Source: Myrica gale
Lineage: Eukaryota > Streptophyta > Magnoliopsida > Fagales > Myricaceae
Assembly: GCA_963930655.1 (NCBI GenBank)
Contig: OZ005621.1
Span: 1,351,001 to 1,415,000 of the forward strand
Length of the DNA: 64,000 nt
Reading direction: 5' to 3'
The notes below the pieces were generated by a model. The model was not told the origin of the DNA and searched no databases. It saw only the letters and a list, made by a program, of their open reading frames with translations. Shown in pieces: positions 45,038 through 56,806 of the stretch (its first letter is position 1; each line of letters opens with the position of its first letter). The position numbers were made by a program, and so were the translations under genes.

Positions 45038-46263
45038 GTACGACACGGTCGTTCTTAGTAGGCGAGTTGAGTGACGACGAGTCAGGGATAAGGTGCGTAC
45101 TCCGTTGAGCCCGAGGGTGCTTCCAACTCCAGAAAATGTGAAGCTCGAAGGTAGACGACTGATTGGCTGTGACGTGGTCCGAGAAAACAGGTGTGCTGGA
45201 TTAACGGTGCGCAGGGCTCTCATAACTTCCACTCCGTCGCAGCTTAAGAATATTTGTTTGAGCTTATTGGAGAACCAGATTCCCCCCATTCGTTGTTGGG
45301 CCAAAGACCAGATTCTGTTCAGGTTTTAAGTCGCTGTCTAGAATTGGGCTGTGGGCTCAGAGTTATTGCTCCACAGCTTGGGTCTATTGAGAAAAACCAA
45401 CAGACCGAACCTCCAATTGAGGTCCAATAACACCTCTACCAACTACCAAGTCCCCAGCGGAGTTGCGTCGAGGACAAAGACCATGCTATAAAAATGCTCC
45501 CAAAAGAGCTAATCCTGGATCTAATATCCAACATAATACCCACACAAACATGTACAACATCCCCCACCTTTTTATTTGCAAATATTAATAATAATTGTCT
45601 TTTTTAAATTGAGTCCACGTTGGCAGCCTACACGACCTTTTGTTGTTTGTTTTGTATAAAATCTCTAGCATTGTTCCTCTTTTGTCTCATTCTTCAAACA
45701 AACCTGGTCGGAAAAAAATAAATGCAATAAGCTTTTTTTAAAATAATTAAATTTTTAATTTTCTAAGTAATAAGGAAAATTTGTTACATCAAATTCGGAC
45801 GTAACATACCTGACCCAATTAGAAATGCACTAACTGAGTTGGAGTACAACGATAATACGAACACTCAAATATGCGACCATGCGAACCACGTGAATTATTA
45901 ATTAAAAATCAGGAGTGTTTGAGTTCCACGTGCACATTCAATTAGTGCACGTGGGATGACATGCCGTGGTCACTAATGGTTGTATTACCGAAATCATAGA
46001 GTAATTTCTTTTCGTTGCAGGGACTTGTACCGAATCAATAAAGGTGTGCATAGAGTTCCATAAACGACAAGTAGAATATATATAATTAGTAAAGCTCCAC
46101 TCACACACGCGTGGGCCATAGAATGCCTTCCAGTCTTCTAATTGTTATAATAAAAAATCCCAAGTTGATTTCCAGCATTTACTACCGAACTGTTATACAT
46201 TAATTGCTGAAGGACAACGAAATTCGACATCAAGAAGCTCGATCTTTGATTCTTTGGGTTAGA
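45038..46263. other. Interval between the mutase and the patatin pseudogene
   Basis: These are divergent 5' ends: the first 300 bases are the mutase leader or N-terminal extension and its promoter. Near 45880-45960 short inverted pieces around CACGTG occur (ACCACGTGAATTATTAATTA, CCACGTGCAC, GTGCACGTGG), possible bZIP/bHLH sites. Nothing else was recognised. Confidence 0.5.
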
Positions 46264-46556
46264 ATGGCGATTAGTCCTGGAATGAGAAAGGTGAAGACTG
46301 TTTTGAGCATTGATGGAGGCGGCGTTAGAGAGATAATGCCAGGCGCCCTCATAGGCTTTCTTGAATCTAAGCTTCAGGTACGTTCGTACTTAACCAGCCA
46401 TAGCCAGAACCACATCTTCTTCTTTATGATCTGGTTAATTTCATATATAATATTTGTCTATATGTGCTATTTCCATGGTATGCAAGCACTTAATTACCAA
46501 CTGGACGGGCCCGATGCAAGAATCGCAGATTATTTCGACGTAAGTACAGGTGGGCT

Positions 46557-46753
46557 CAGGGACGAATCTACGGGGGGGCCCGGGGGGCCTGGCCCACCCC
46601 AAAGGAAAAAAAAATTTAGTATTAATATTTAATATTTAAAGTGTCATAATTGTATTTTAGTGCTTATAATTGTATTTCAGCCCCCCCGAAATTTTTTTTT
46701 TGTTTATAACTGTATTCCGGCCCCCTCGAAACAAATTTCTGACTTCGTCCCTG
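46557..46753. mobile_element. hAT MITE, 197 bp, inside the patatin active-site exon
   Basis: Flanked by GGTGGGCT at 46549-46556 and 46754-46761. Ends CAGGGACGAATCT and TGACTTCGTCCCTG are inverted. The interior has GGGGGGGCCCGGGGGGCC and two C-rich runs. Removing it with one duplication restores ACAGGTGGGCTGGTCACC, i.e. TGGLVT of the patatin motif. Confidence 0.92.
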
Positions 46754-47273
46754 GGTGGGCTGGTCACCACCATGCTTACAGCTCCCAACATGGATAACCG
46801 TCCCTTATATGCTGCAAAAGACATCACCAACTTCTATTTAGAGCACTCTCCCAAGATTTTTCCTCATAAAAGGTAAATTTTGAAATTAACCCGCCAAACC
46901 GATCGAAGACGCCTTTTTCTTTAATATTAATCACCTTTTATGGAACCAGTCGCAAAAGCTTTGCGAGTCCATCGGGGAGATTGATCCGTAATATGATGGG
47001 GCCTAAGTACGATGGGAAGTACCTGCGGTCCTTAACAAACGGGCTACTTGGGAATCTAACTCTGAAAGAGACGCTAACAAACGTGATTATACCAACCAAT
47101 GACTGGGTTAGCCGCCCCTGTCAGCCAGTGATCTTTTCAATCAACGATGTATGTCTGTCTAAAATTATAAGTATAAGATGCACCAAATTCAACAAATTCT
47201 AGGAATGGTACGACCACCGCTTAGTGTGGAATATTACTTTATATGGTTTCAACCGATCTATTTTTTTCGCAGG

Positions 47274-49976
47274 CAGAGGCGGATCTAGCGAGGGGCGATG
47301 GAGGCAACCGCCCCCCATCGCCTGAAAAATCTCTTAAGATTTTTTTTTTTGGTTTTGCTTTTTATATGGGGCCGCCCCCCTTCAGATTTAGGCGCCCATT
47401 CGCAAACAACGTGAAAAACTTCGTCGCAGGATGTGGGCTTCAAGCTTCCGCCGTATACGTGATATGGAAAGGCCAATTTAAATGCATATAGTGATCGATT
47501 GCCTTTTTTTTTAATTATTGCAGGACGGGAAGAATTTGTTGAGGACTTATCGAATATCGTATGTATATTGCTTCTCGTAATCTTTCTTTCTTCTTAATTT
47601 TTTTAATGTTCTTTAGGTTCTGTTCGGTCTCTGAGAAAACTGGGGGAAGGAAAAAAAAGAATAAACCTTGGAATTTTGTGATTAGTTGTCCTTTTTTCTT
47701 GGGTTCGGAGGAAATGAAAGCCTGGTCAGGATCAATAGATGTTTACTTTCTTCAGAGTTTAAAACGAATAAACGATGAACATTTTATCACATTTCCAGGG
47801 TTTATGAACCTTTTTTATTTCATTTTTATTGTTCTTTTAGTTTAAATATGGAGATTAAAGATAGCTTCTTCTTCTTTTTTTTCTTCTCGGTACAGAAACA
47901 TAGAGCAGATGCCGCTTCAAGACTAAATGTCGTCGAGCAGGTACTACTTACTGACAGTGATGTGCTAACGTTCTAGTTGGACATTATGTAGTAGTATTAT
48001 TCATGTACGATGATTTGGGTCTGAGTTTTTTCGATTTAGGTATTGGGCGAAGAATTGAAAGAGCCGAAACACGTTGTGTATGAAGATCAGGATTTGGTTT
48101 CTGTAGTCACTTATAATTCCAATGAGAATGACGATAGTCAGGAATCTGAAAATGCTGGAGATGCAACTAAGATTTTGGAGAGAAATGGTTGGTATCATTC
48201 ATTTTATGCATTCAGTTTCTTTCGTTTCTTCTTTCTCTGTAGTTGACATTGGATCTGATTCTGACTGGCACGTGTATTAAATTTCAGAAAGTAATGATGA
48301 CAGAAAAGAATCTCAGCAATATCATCAGAGCAAAATGTCATCGATGGATGGGGAAAAGGTATATACATATATGTGTGTGTGCCAGTATCTATGGTAATTC
48401 TAGAGAAGGGTCCAATTGTGATCTTAGTAACGAAAGTTGTTGCATTGACATCTATATTCTCGTACATGAAAGGTCTCTCATAATAAAATTTTGATTAAGG
48501 AATAACCCTTGCTACTAATTCAAGGATTTTTTTTCACACTGATGACGACTAGTAGCTTTATTCCAAGCATAACCATTGCATAGGATATTTGTGTGTACGA
48601 ACCTGAAAATCTTTTGGCATGGGTGTCCATTGCTATTCGAGTCACTCATCCTGAAAGTGGAAAGAATTTTTTCTGTAAACTTAGGTCAACCTTCTGTCTT
48701 CTGTTCTGCTCTCTATGATGCCAAGTTCATAAACTCTCAGATACAGGAGTTAATCCAGTGTTATTCATTTGTTTTATCATGGTGTGGTTACTTATAGGAA
48801 ACAAAGATTCTAGGTTTTGCTTATTTAAGTTTTGGGATCTCATTGGAAGCTTCTTATTCGAGTAATCCTGGACTGCATCAGCTGTTTGTTTAATTTATAT
48901 GTCCATATGTTTGCCTAAATCTCCATCTTCTAGTCTATCACTTCAAGTAGGTACTTCTCATGAGATTTAAAGGTATCATGATTGCAGATATTGGGACTAC
49001 ACAAGGTCTTCAGCCTAAGGTGGAGGCTTTAGCAATGAAAATCTTAATGCTCAAGTAGTTGAGCTTGTTTGTAGTTTTCCATTGACTTAACCTCTCAAAG
49101 TTTCCGTTGCAGGCATTAAAATGGGAACCATGTAATGATTGCCTGCACTATCAGCAGAAGTTATTTGAAGAAAAAAATAGGACAAGATCTGATCTAGGCA
49201 GGAAGGGTTTTAAACGACGTTTTAATCTAAAAACCAGTTAAATTTGCAGTTCTTTGCAGAAAATGAAATACGTGGAGGCTACATTGTCAAAAGCTAGCCG
49301 CATTTATCCCGACTGTTCTGCTATGGTCACTAAGCTCCGTTCTATGACTCACAATACTGAAGAACTGCTTCGGTTGCAGAGGAATCAAGCAACATATCTT
49401 GTTCGCCTTGCTGCTAGGACCACTCCAAAAGGCCTTCATTGCCTTTCTATGAGGCTGACTGCAGAATACTTTGCTATGCAGCCTGGGGAGAGGAAGCTCC
49501 CCATCCAACAAAAGCTGCAAGATACAGAACTATATCATTTTGCTGTCTTCTCTGACAATGTTCTGGCTTGTACAGTAGTTGTGAACTCCACCATCTCCAC
49601 TGCCATGGTAAACGGCCTCAGCTATATTGCTACAAAGATTTTCTTGGCTTTGATTTACCAATCTATATTGCAGCATTGCTAAATGAAAAAGGACAAATTT
49701 GAATAGTTGTGAGAATAGTGGTCTTGTTATTTGCATTGAAGGGTTCTTAGGAACATCAGTGATTAATGTGTGAGAAATTTTTTTGCAGTAATCCAATCTT
49801 GGACCCCGAATGGCTTTCTAATCAAATCTCCTTTTCTTGATTGTATACTGAGTATTCAACCTCTTCCTGCAACAGCCTGCTTGCAATAAAATTCAGTTCT
49901 GCACCCAAGAATTTTGAGATGTCATTTTGCCTTAAGAATTTGCCCCCCTTTAACTAAAATCCTGGGTCCGCCACTG
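47274..49976. mobile_element. 2.7-kb hAT-ended element carrying captured gene sequence (Pack-hAT)
   Basis: Flanked by TTCGCAGG at 47266-47273 and 49977-49984. It starts CAGAGGCGGATCTAG and ends CTGGGTCCGCCACTG, an inverted CAGNGGCGGA pair. No transposase is visible; the interior carries exons and introns of a galacturonosyltransferase gene. The target is the last bases of a patatin intron plus the first exon base, so each duplicate regenerates a CAG acceptor. The identical 8-bp flanks suggest modest age. Confidence 0.88.
47524..49607 (+). pseudogene. GAUT: Captured galacturonosyltransferase (GAUT, GT8) exon fragments
   Basis: Exons with splice signals, in phase in three blocks: 47524-47558 (REEFVEDLSNI), 47896-47940 (KHRADAASRLNVVEQ), 48040-48187 (VLGEELKEPKHVVYED), 48288-48358 (ESNDDRKESQQYHQSKMSS) and 49260-49607 (KMKYVEATLSKASRIYPDCS, AARTTPKGLHCLSMRLTAEY, HFAVFSDNVLACTVVVNSTI). 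The last block is the diagnostic GAUT stretch just before the GT8 catalytic domain. GAUTs build pectin homogalacturonan in the Golgi. The catalytic domain (DxD) and the N-terminal membrane anchor are absent. The five blocks have no in-frame stop. Exon assignment between 48359 and 49259 is unclear. Confidence 0.8.
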
Positions 49977-50934
49977 TTCGCAGGCTAAACTGAATGATTT
50001 GAAGAACGCTAGATTAACAGATATTTGCATCAGCACCTCTGCAGCGCCCACTTTTCTTCCAGCACACTACTTCGAGACAAAGGATGCCGAGGGAAAGACT
50101 CGCGGTTTCAATCTCATCAATGGCGAGGTTGTCGCAAATAATCCTGTAAGTAGCTGATTTGATGATATTCAGGCACATTGCAAATTGGATCATTCTACAT
50201 ATCCTTTCTCGATTTACTTTGGATCAATCTGAGCAGGTTTTCTTATCCCTTTTAAATTAAATCCACAGACTATGATGACCATGAGCCAGATTTTCAAATA
50301 AATAATATTGATGGAAAACACTGAGGCAAATGACATCAAACCAATGGAGTACAGCAAGAGAACGCTAGTTCTGTCGTTGGGCACTGGTGCCGCCAAGCAC
50401 GAAGAGAAGTATAGTGCAACGAGGGCCTCCAAGTGGGGCTTGCTTAGTTGGTTATATGACAAAGGTGCCACCCCTTTGCTTGACTTATATGGCGACGCAA
50501 GTTCTTATATGGTCGACTTTCACGTATCCACCCTCTTCCAAGCACTCGATCGAAAGAACAGTTACCTTCGAATTCAAGTACCAAACGCGTTTAATTTTCA
50601 GATAAAAGATTAGTAGAATCAGCATCCAATCTCGCCTTTTGTTTTCCTGCGAATTTAGTCGCTTGGACTGTCATCCTACTTATACTTTCTTGGGCCATAT
50701 ATATAGGATGACAATTTAACTGGAGATGCTTCGACTGTCGACGTTGCAACCTCGGAAAATCTGCAAACGCTCGTGGAGATAGGGAAGAAGTTGCTGAAAA
50801 AGCCAGCGTCAAGAGTGAATCTGGATACTGGCAGGTTTTTGCCGGCAAGTAAGGACGAGGGTACCGATGAAGAACAAACTGCCCACTTCGCCCAGCTGCT
50901 TGTGGAGGAAAAGAAATACAGGACAAGCCAGTGA

Positions 50935-52780
50935 AAGTCGGTCGGGAATATCATGGTTTTAGATGTCCTATCACTTGGAATCACGGTCCTCTTTCTGGGA
51001 GCCAACGAAAGGAAAAAAGGGCATAAAGCTTTTCAAGGGTTGAGTGATGATTATCACAAGTCTTTTCGTCCATTGAAGGAGATGTGCCAGAACGTAGAGA
51101 ACGTGGTCTCCTTAACTCAATGCAATATAAAAAGGCCTAATTGTAGTTCAGATTCTTTTTTCCCCCTTTGCCAGGGCCCAGCTGGTTACCGCAAATCTCA
51201 GGGGGACTCTGGAAGCTGGATATGGTTCAAGTTCAACTACTATTTTTCTACGTTAACAAATTTAAACTATATATGGGCCTTATACGCTATGCATCAATTT
51301 CTCACTTTCTGTTACAAAGTAATATCTTTAAATTCCTAAACTTTGATGCCCACGAGCCAGATTTCGAAGTCAAATGACGACTTATTTTGTTGGGTCTTAA
51401 GGGACAAGTTTTCCTCTTTATTTGATGATAATAGGCTATTGGCGTCTTGTGGGTAAAACGAATCGTAGTGGCCTTGCAAGGAAGAACTAAAAAGAGGTAA
51501 AGGTAAAGCCACGCATTCATGGAGAGAAAAAGATGATCAATGCAACAAGGCAAGCTCTGGATCAAACATGTGAAGAGAAGCAAAAACTCAAGCAGGATAT
51601 AGGCGAAGAAGAGCTAGCAAGATTAAAACTGAAACGAGTCCTGGGCACAAGTCGTGCTTCAAGCTCTACAGTTAGAATCAGAAGCTTTTTGAAGCTTCCG
51701 CAGCAGAAGCACTTCACAACATGGATTGTTCCGGAAAGGACAATACCGTTGTCCAACTCCGTCATGAAGATTGAAGAGTGCAATGAGAGCTGAAGAAGAA
51801 ACAAAAAGTTGCCAATTGCCATGTTTCTGCGTCACTGAACAAAAGTTTCCTGCCCAGCAGCCCAGGCAATCTGAAACTTTGCTTTAGCAAGACTAGATTA
51901 TTTCAACCCAATAGCAATTTGCAGAGATAAAAGAGGAAAAGATAGTTGGAGATCGATTTCACCGAAGGGAAGGCAGAAGAACAAGTTCCAAGAATGAAAT
52001 GGGAGCCTCAGTCAACCACAGACATAATATGCTTTTCCTAAAGCTCGAGCAAGTTAGTAGCTACGTCCATCTTGGAAAACCACCACAGCAGTCGAGAAGA
52101 TCATGAAGTAATAACAATAAAAGGCTAATTAAAAAGAAGAAACCTTCAATTTTATGTAAACTAACAAGTTCGATTGTACAAAAAATAGCAGGATCGTTTG
52201 GATGATCCACACGAGTCCTGTATATGGAGTTCCAGCCAGCAATAAAGTGATATGAGACTAGTTTTGCATAATCACAAAAATTGGTTCAAGCTAGACGTTT
52301 CTGACTCGACCCATAATGCGATCTGCACCCTACTCATGTCCTCCACCAAAGCCTGAAATAGAACAAACCCCCATCAAGCTATGTGGAAGGAGAACAATCT
52401 GATTATCCCAACAATCAAAACCAGTGAACTCTCGAAAGAAGTTTCATAGTACAAAACATAAACCTGCAGGAAATAAAATTGAACAGATCAAAGACCTTTC
52501 ATATCACACTCATATTTGACTAGATGGAAATACCATGATATGATAATCATAGAATAAGGGGCAGAAATCTGTACCTGATGTCATCTAAAGCCAATTCATG
52601 TCCGCAAACAAAAAACCTGAACCAGCTCACCTCATAGCCTATCAAATGCTCAAAAAAAAATGTAAACAATCATTATTCAAAACATAAACGGGATGTTAAT
52701 CTCATAATCTTTAAAGAAAAAAGGAAAGGAAAGAAATTAGCACCAAAATGTGTTTAGTATATCAGATGACTGACAGAAAT
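50935..52780. other. Interval between the patatin pseudogene and cyclophilin 40
   Basis: It holds 3' flanks of two convergent genes. A frame at 51533-51793 (+) has a charged, helical-looking start (QTCEEKQKLKQDIGEEELAR) but no recognised family; it may be a gene fragment. The rest shows nothing recognisable. Confidence 0.45.
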
Positions 52781-55700
52781 CTATTGAAACATTCTAGAGT
52801 AAGCCTTCTTTTCCTGATCACGTCTATCAGCAACCTGTAACCATAATGTGCCCTCAAAACAATAGCCAAATAGAAATGTTTAAAAAAAGACAATATATGG
52901 GCCATTGGCAAAGTCATATCTAAAAAATTACAAAATAAGAGGTTCATTGCCTTATTCTTTGCAGCGGCAAACTCTTTCTTTATGCCTCCTGCACAATGAA
53001 AACATCATATATTGTTAAAACATTACCACTTCTGACACAAATGAATGACTCAAAAACCTTATACAGGGATAATCTTCACTGAAATTCAAAACCATTAAAA
53101 CACAACTTGGTTGTGTTTGTGGTGAGTGAATTTGACAGGCAGAGAAGCAGTTAGTTTTCATGTCATGGTTCAGCAGCACATCTTAACAGAAAGGCAAAAG
53201 CGACAGAAACATTTCATGAATTGCAGGAATCACAAAAATAATCTTTTGAAACATGACCCCCCCAACCCAACAAAACAAACGGGTGGGGCATACACAGAAA
53301 AGGGAAGAACCACAAAAAATTCGGAAGCTCTTATAAGAACAGAAAAGGAGGGACCAGGCCGTCATTGGTGACAAACTGTTCACCACATTAAAGACAGGAT
53401 TGTCAAGCCATTAAAAGTCACTAACCATCATTTGGATCCAATTCTAATGCCTTCTTGAAGCTTTCGACTGCAGCATCTATGTCATTTAGTGCCATATGTG
53501 CCTGACATTTGCAACACCAAGATAAATATATCAGAAATTACTTCAAACAAACAAACTGAGAAAGAAAGAAGCAAGAAGAAGAAGATCACCAAAATGGCAC
53601 ACTTTTCAGGTAGTTTGGCAAAGCTACATAGGTGAGCACAATAACAGATCAATGAACCCATTTATAATTTGGTAACCGCTATTCTAATTTCTTTCAAAAT
53701 TGAAGGAGTTGTCTTTGAAATTTAATTCTTACTGTACCAAAAGTACTCGAGCTTTAACAATTGACAAAGATCAAATTCCTAAATATCTGGAAACGAACCT
53801 GATGATAAAATGCCAATTCAGTGTCTTAGTTTGAGGAAAAGGAACCAATTGGGTAAGCAACAATAGTCATTAACTTAATAATTCATATGCTCCGAAGAAG
53901 TTGCCACACTTGACGACAATATGAAAAGGGGAAATTACACATTTCAGAATGAAATAGAAGAATAAACAGAGAGAAAAAGGAAACCCCCGCTCGCACGTGC
54001 ACGGGGCCCGGGGGGAGATGAGATAGTTCCAACTAAAAAGATGCCAACCTGGCCTTGGCGAAACAAAGCTTTCACATTATCTTCCCCATCACGCATGGCA
54101 AAGTCTGTATCCAACAATGCTCCTTTTAAATCTCCTAATTTCAATTTACAAGCCTAAAGCAAACATGCAGAACATCAATCAATTATGTGGAGAGAAAGGA
54201 AACTTAGTAATGTAACGAGATTGTTCATCAATAACCTCAAAAAGTTAAATCTATGATAACAAGCGATATAAACATATAGCAACCACTAGTGTGGGTCATA
54301 GTGTAGTACATGTGACTAGGTAAGACAATTAAAACAACGAAGTTTAGTAGAATTATAGATGGTTAAAACATTAGCACCTTTGCAGAGTACAAAGCACAAC
54401 TACACCAATATGCTACAAGTGAATCATGAAATTTGGTTGCTAGTAACTTGTGATAGGCAATAATAACATAGTCCAAAGTGCAACGATCCATTGTTTTGGT
54501 TGGAAATAAAAGCAGAAAGACCTGACCAAACCAAAGCTAAAACGGTAAACTAAGATCAACCAGTTTTTGTCCACTAGTGTAGGAACAATTTGAACAAATA
54601 GATTAAACTTGAGATTGTTAAAGTTGGGTGATAAGATCAATCACACTAGGAGGGTTGATTCAAGATCACCAAGAGAAGTTACTGGATATTTAGTTTCCAT
54701 TAGAGCATGAAACTTAATAAAAAGATGCAAAATCAATGAAAGTCTTCAATAGAGATCCTAACTAGCACATTCATTTTTCATTTAGCAGGATGCATTATTT
54801 ATGTACTTATAAATATATTACTGCTAGATTACAAAGACAGTCCGCAATATCAAGTCATTTTGACCAACTTGGCTCAACAAAATTTCCAAATTTACTTTTT
54901 CTAGAACTCTCAAAACATTTAGCCTGATTTGAGTAGATTTTGATGGCAGAATAAACTAGTTATATGGGAGGCAAAATAAGTGAACTTACAGAACTATTTG
55001 TAAATATCCGAGACTTTGTCTTCCGCAAGGATGAACTTTTCTCTGTGCAGTCACAGAATTTAAGAAAGGATATGAGAAAGGAAGATGACTACTTCAATAG
55101 TTCATTACTAAAAGTAGATATGATCAACAGTTAGGTAGTTCACCTTCATCAATGTTTTCCTTTTCCCAGCATACATCCAAGTAGCGCAAAGCTTTACGGT
55201 ATTTTTTAAGAGCCATCTTAGAGTCTTGCTTCTGTATGTGGGACAAGTCAGAGAACATTATGTTATCAGAAGACATGTAACCATTTAAGAAAAAGGAAAG
55301 TAAAAATGCCGTTTGTTGCGACAGATCATTCAAATGCATGGCACAGATAATCAAATCAAATAAAGGGCAAAATGACATTGCTACAGGAGATGTACCACAT
55401 ATCCTCCAATTTTCCTTTCCAGCCAAACAAGGAAGACAGATTGAATACACAACTGAAACAGGAAAAAATATTTAAGAACAAAAAAGAAAAATTCTAGGCG
55501 ATCTACCTTGTAATGCTCATTTCCAAAACCCTTTATGTCATCTACAGCCTTCATCCACCAAGAAATTTCATCCGGCTTCTTATCAAGGTCAGCTGGCCAA
55601 TCAGCATAAGTATCACCATCTTTGAAGAAGTTACATATTCCATCATCAGCCCCCTCAGGAATTTCTCCACAGTCCACAACTATAACATCTTGTGTGGGAA

Positions 55701-56806
55701 TATCCCCCTCTCTAGTAGTAATGTGCTCAATAGAACGAACCACACCCATTCCTTTGATTACCTTCCCAAAAATAACATGCTTTCCATCTAGATGAGAAGT
55801 ACGAGTTGTTGTAATAAAGAACTGAGATCCATTCGTGTTAGGTCCGGCATTAGCCATGGATAACATTCCTTTCCTTTCATGTTTCAGCTCCAAGTTTTCA
55901 TCCTCAAATTTCAAGCCGTAAATCGATTCTCCCCCAGTGCCGTCTCCGGCAGATATGTCTCCACCTTGTATCATAAAACCTTTGATGATCCGATGAAAAC
56001 AAACCCCCTGCAATGAACATTACACTATCACTAACAAAACAAATTACAGTTGCACACAAGACAATCTCATCCAAGACTAGATAACCATATGATTCAGATT
56101 GACTACAAAAGTAATGCACATAGCAAACAACCAAAGTGAGTTGATTAGCTTCTTAAGCCTTGCAGGTAGCACATCTGAATACATAGAAACGCATTTGTTC
56201 CTAGTAAATCAGCAAATGCAAGCCTTCGTTGCAAGCATTAAATTTCTCATTACCAGCACTCTCAAGTTCAAGAAAAGAATACCCTCATAAATTGCCAGGG
56301 ATTCACAATCATACCACAAGACAATGCTCATTAACTATTCACTACCTGAGCTGAAACATCCTTTAATATCGCACACTTGCAACTACATAATGTGTGAGCT
56401 AAACTTCACCGTGCCTAGAGAGAAAAAAAAAACTAAACTTCACCGTCGCCAAATGAGACCATCAATGCATGAAAACTAAATAGAACAGTGATTCTACATC
56501 CAACCGAACAAAAAATAATTAATCAAAATTAGAGAAATGCATTCGATTCTCCTCCAATACCACAACATAGAGGGGTTATTAGATCGGTTACATAACAAAA
56601 CAGAGACCAGGCGGGGCGAGAAGTGCGACCTTGTAGTGGAGGGGAACACCAGTGTTAGGGCCGATGCCCTTCTCGCCAGTACAGAGAGCCCTGAAATTCT
56701 CGGCGGTTTTGGGAACCGCATCCTTGTACAGTTCCACAACTATCCTCCCTTCTAGCTCACCTCCAATACTTATGTCCAAGTAGCACCGAGGGTTAGTGTT
56801 CACCAT
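52781..56806 (-). CDS. CYP40: Cyclophilin 40 (peptidyl-prolyl isomerase with TPR domain; SQUINT orthologue)
   Basis: Exons 56630-56806, 55507-56007, 55144-55231, 54990-55042, 54049-54153, 53426-53501, 52951-52988 and 52781-52834 join in phase to 363 codons plus TAG; Arabidopsis CYP40 is 361. Residues 1-175 are the cyclophilin domain ([14 protein letters not shown] with catalytic Arg, [27 protein letters not shown] with His where CYPA has Trp). A linker ([15 protein letters not shown]) leads to three TPR units ([59 protein letters not shown]). Known role: HSP90 co-chaperone that promotes AGO1-miRNA loading; loss in Arabidopsis (sqn) speeds phase change. The seventh intron has a GC donor. No damage seen. 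Confidence 0.96.
52835..52950 (-). other. CYP40: GC-AG intron of CYP40
   Basis: On the gene strand exon 7 ends AATAAG and the intron begins GCAATG; the intron ends TTACAG before GTTGCTGATAGACG. Only this border keeps the phase and the expected [16 protein letters not shown] reading. AAG|GCAA fits the strong flanking consensus usual for GC donors. Confidence 0.8.
56399..56446 (+). repeat. Near-empty retro-insertion in CYP40 intron 1
   Basis: CTAAACTTCACCGT stands at 56399-56412 and 56433-56446, identical. Between them are 20 bases, GCCTAGAGAG plus A10. The ten non-A bases do not match the L1 tail signature, so the source transcript may differ. Confidence 0.75.

Larger units (their letters stand above)
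46264..50934 (+). pseudogene. Patatin-like phospholipase gene, disrupted
   Basis: Exons 46264-46377, about 46500-46872 (interrupted), 46950-47148, 49984-50145, 50269-50577 and 50707-50934. Recognisable: DGGGVREIMPGALIGFLESK (oxyanion-hole DGGGxR), [49 protein letters not shown] with the DGG-type Asp replaced by Asn, and LSLGTGAAKHEEKY. Patatins are lipid acyl hydrolases with a Ser-Asp dyad. Damage: the nucleophile motif reads DVSTGG instead of DVIAGTSTGG, a hAT MITE cuts that same exon, a 2.7-kb element sits on the exon 4 acceptor, and TAA at 50299-50301 stops exon 5. The exon 2 acceptor also looks lost (ACCAACTGG where ACCAGGAACTGG is expected). Introns are kept, so it is not a processed copy. 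Confidence 0.85.

Noticed and set aside
45880-45960. CACGTG-containing inverted pieces as a defined promoter element
   Set aside because: Only short scattered matches, and no mapped start nearby on either strand; too weak to call.
51533-51793. A separate protein-coding gene downstream of patatin
   Set aside because: No recognised domain, no splice or promoter context, and the second half is unconvincing; kept only as a note.
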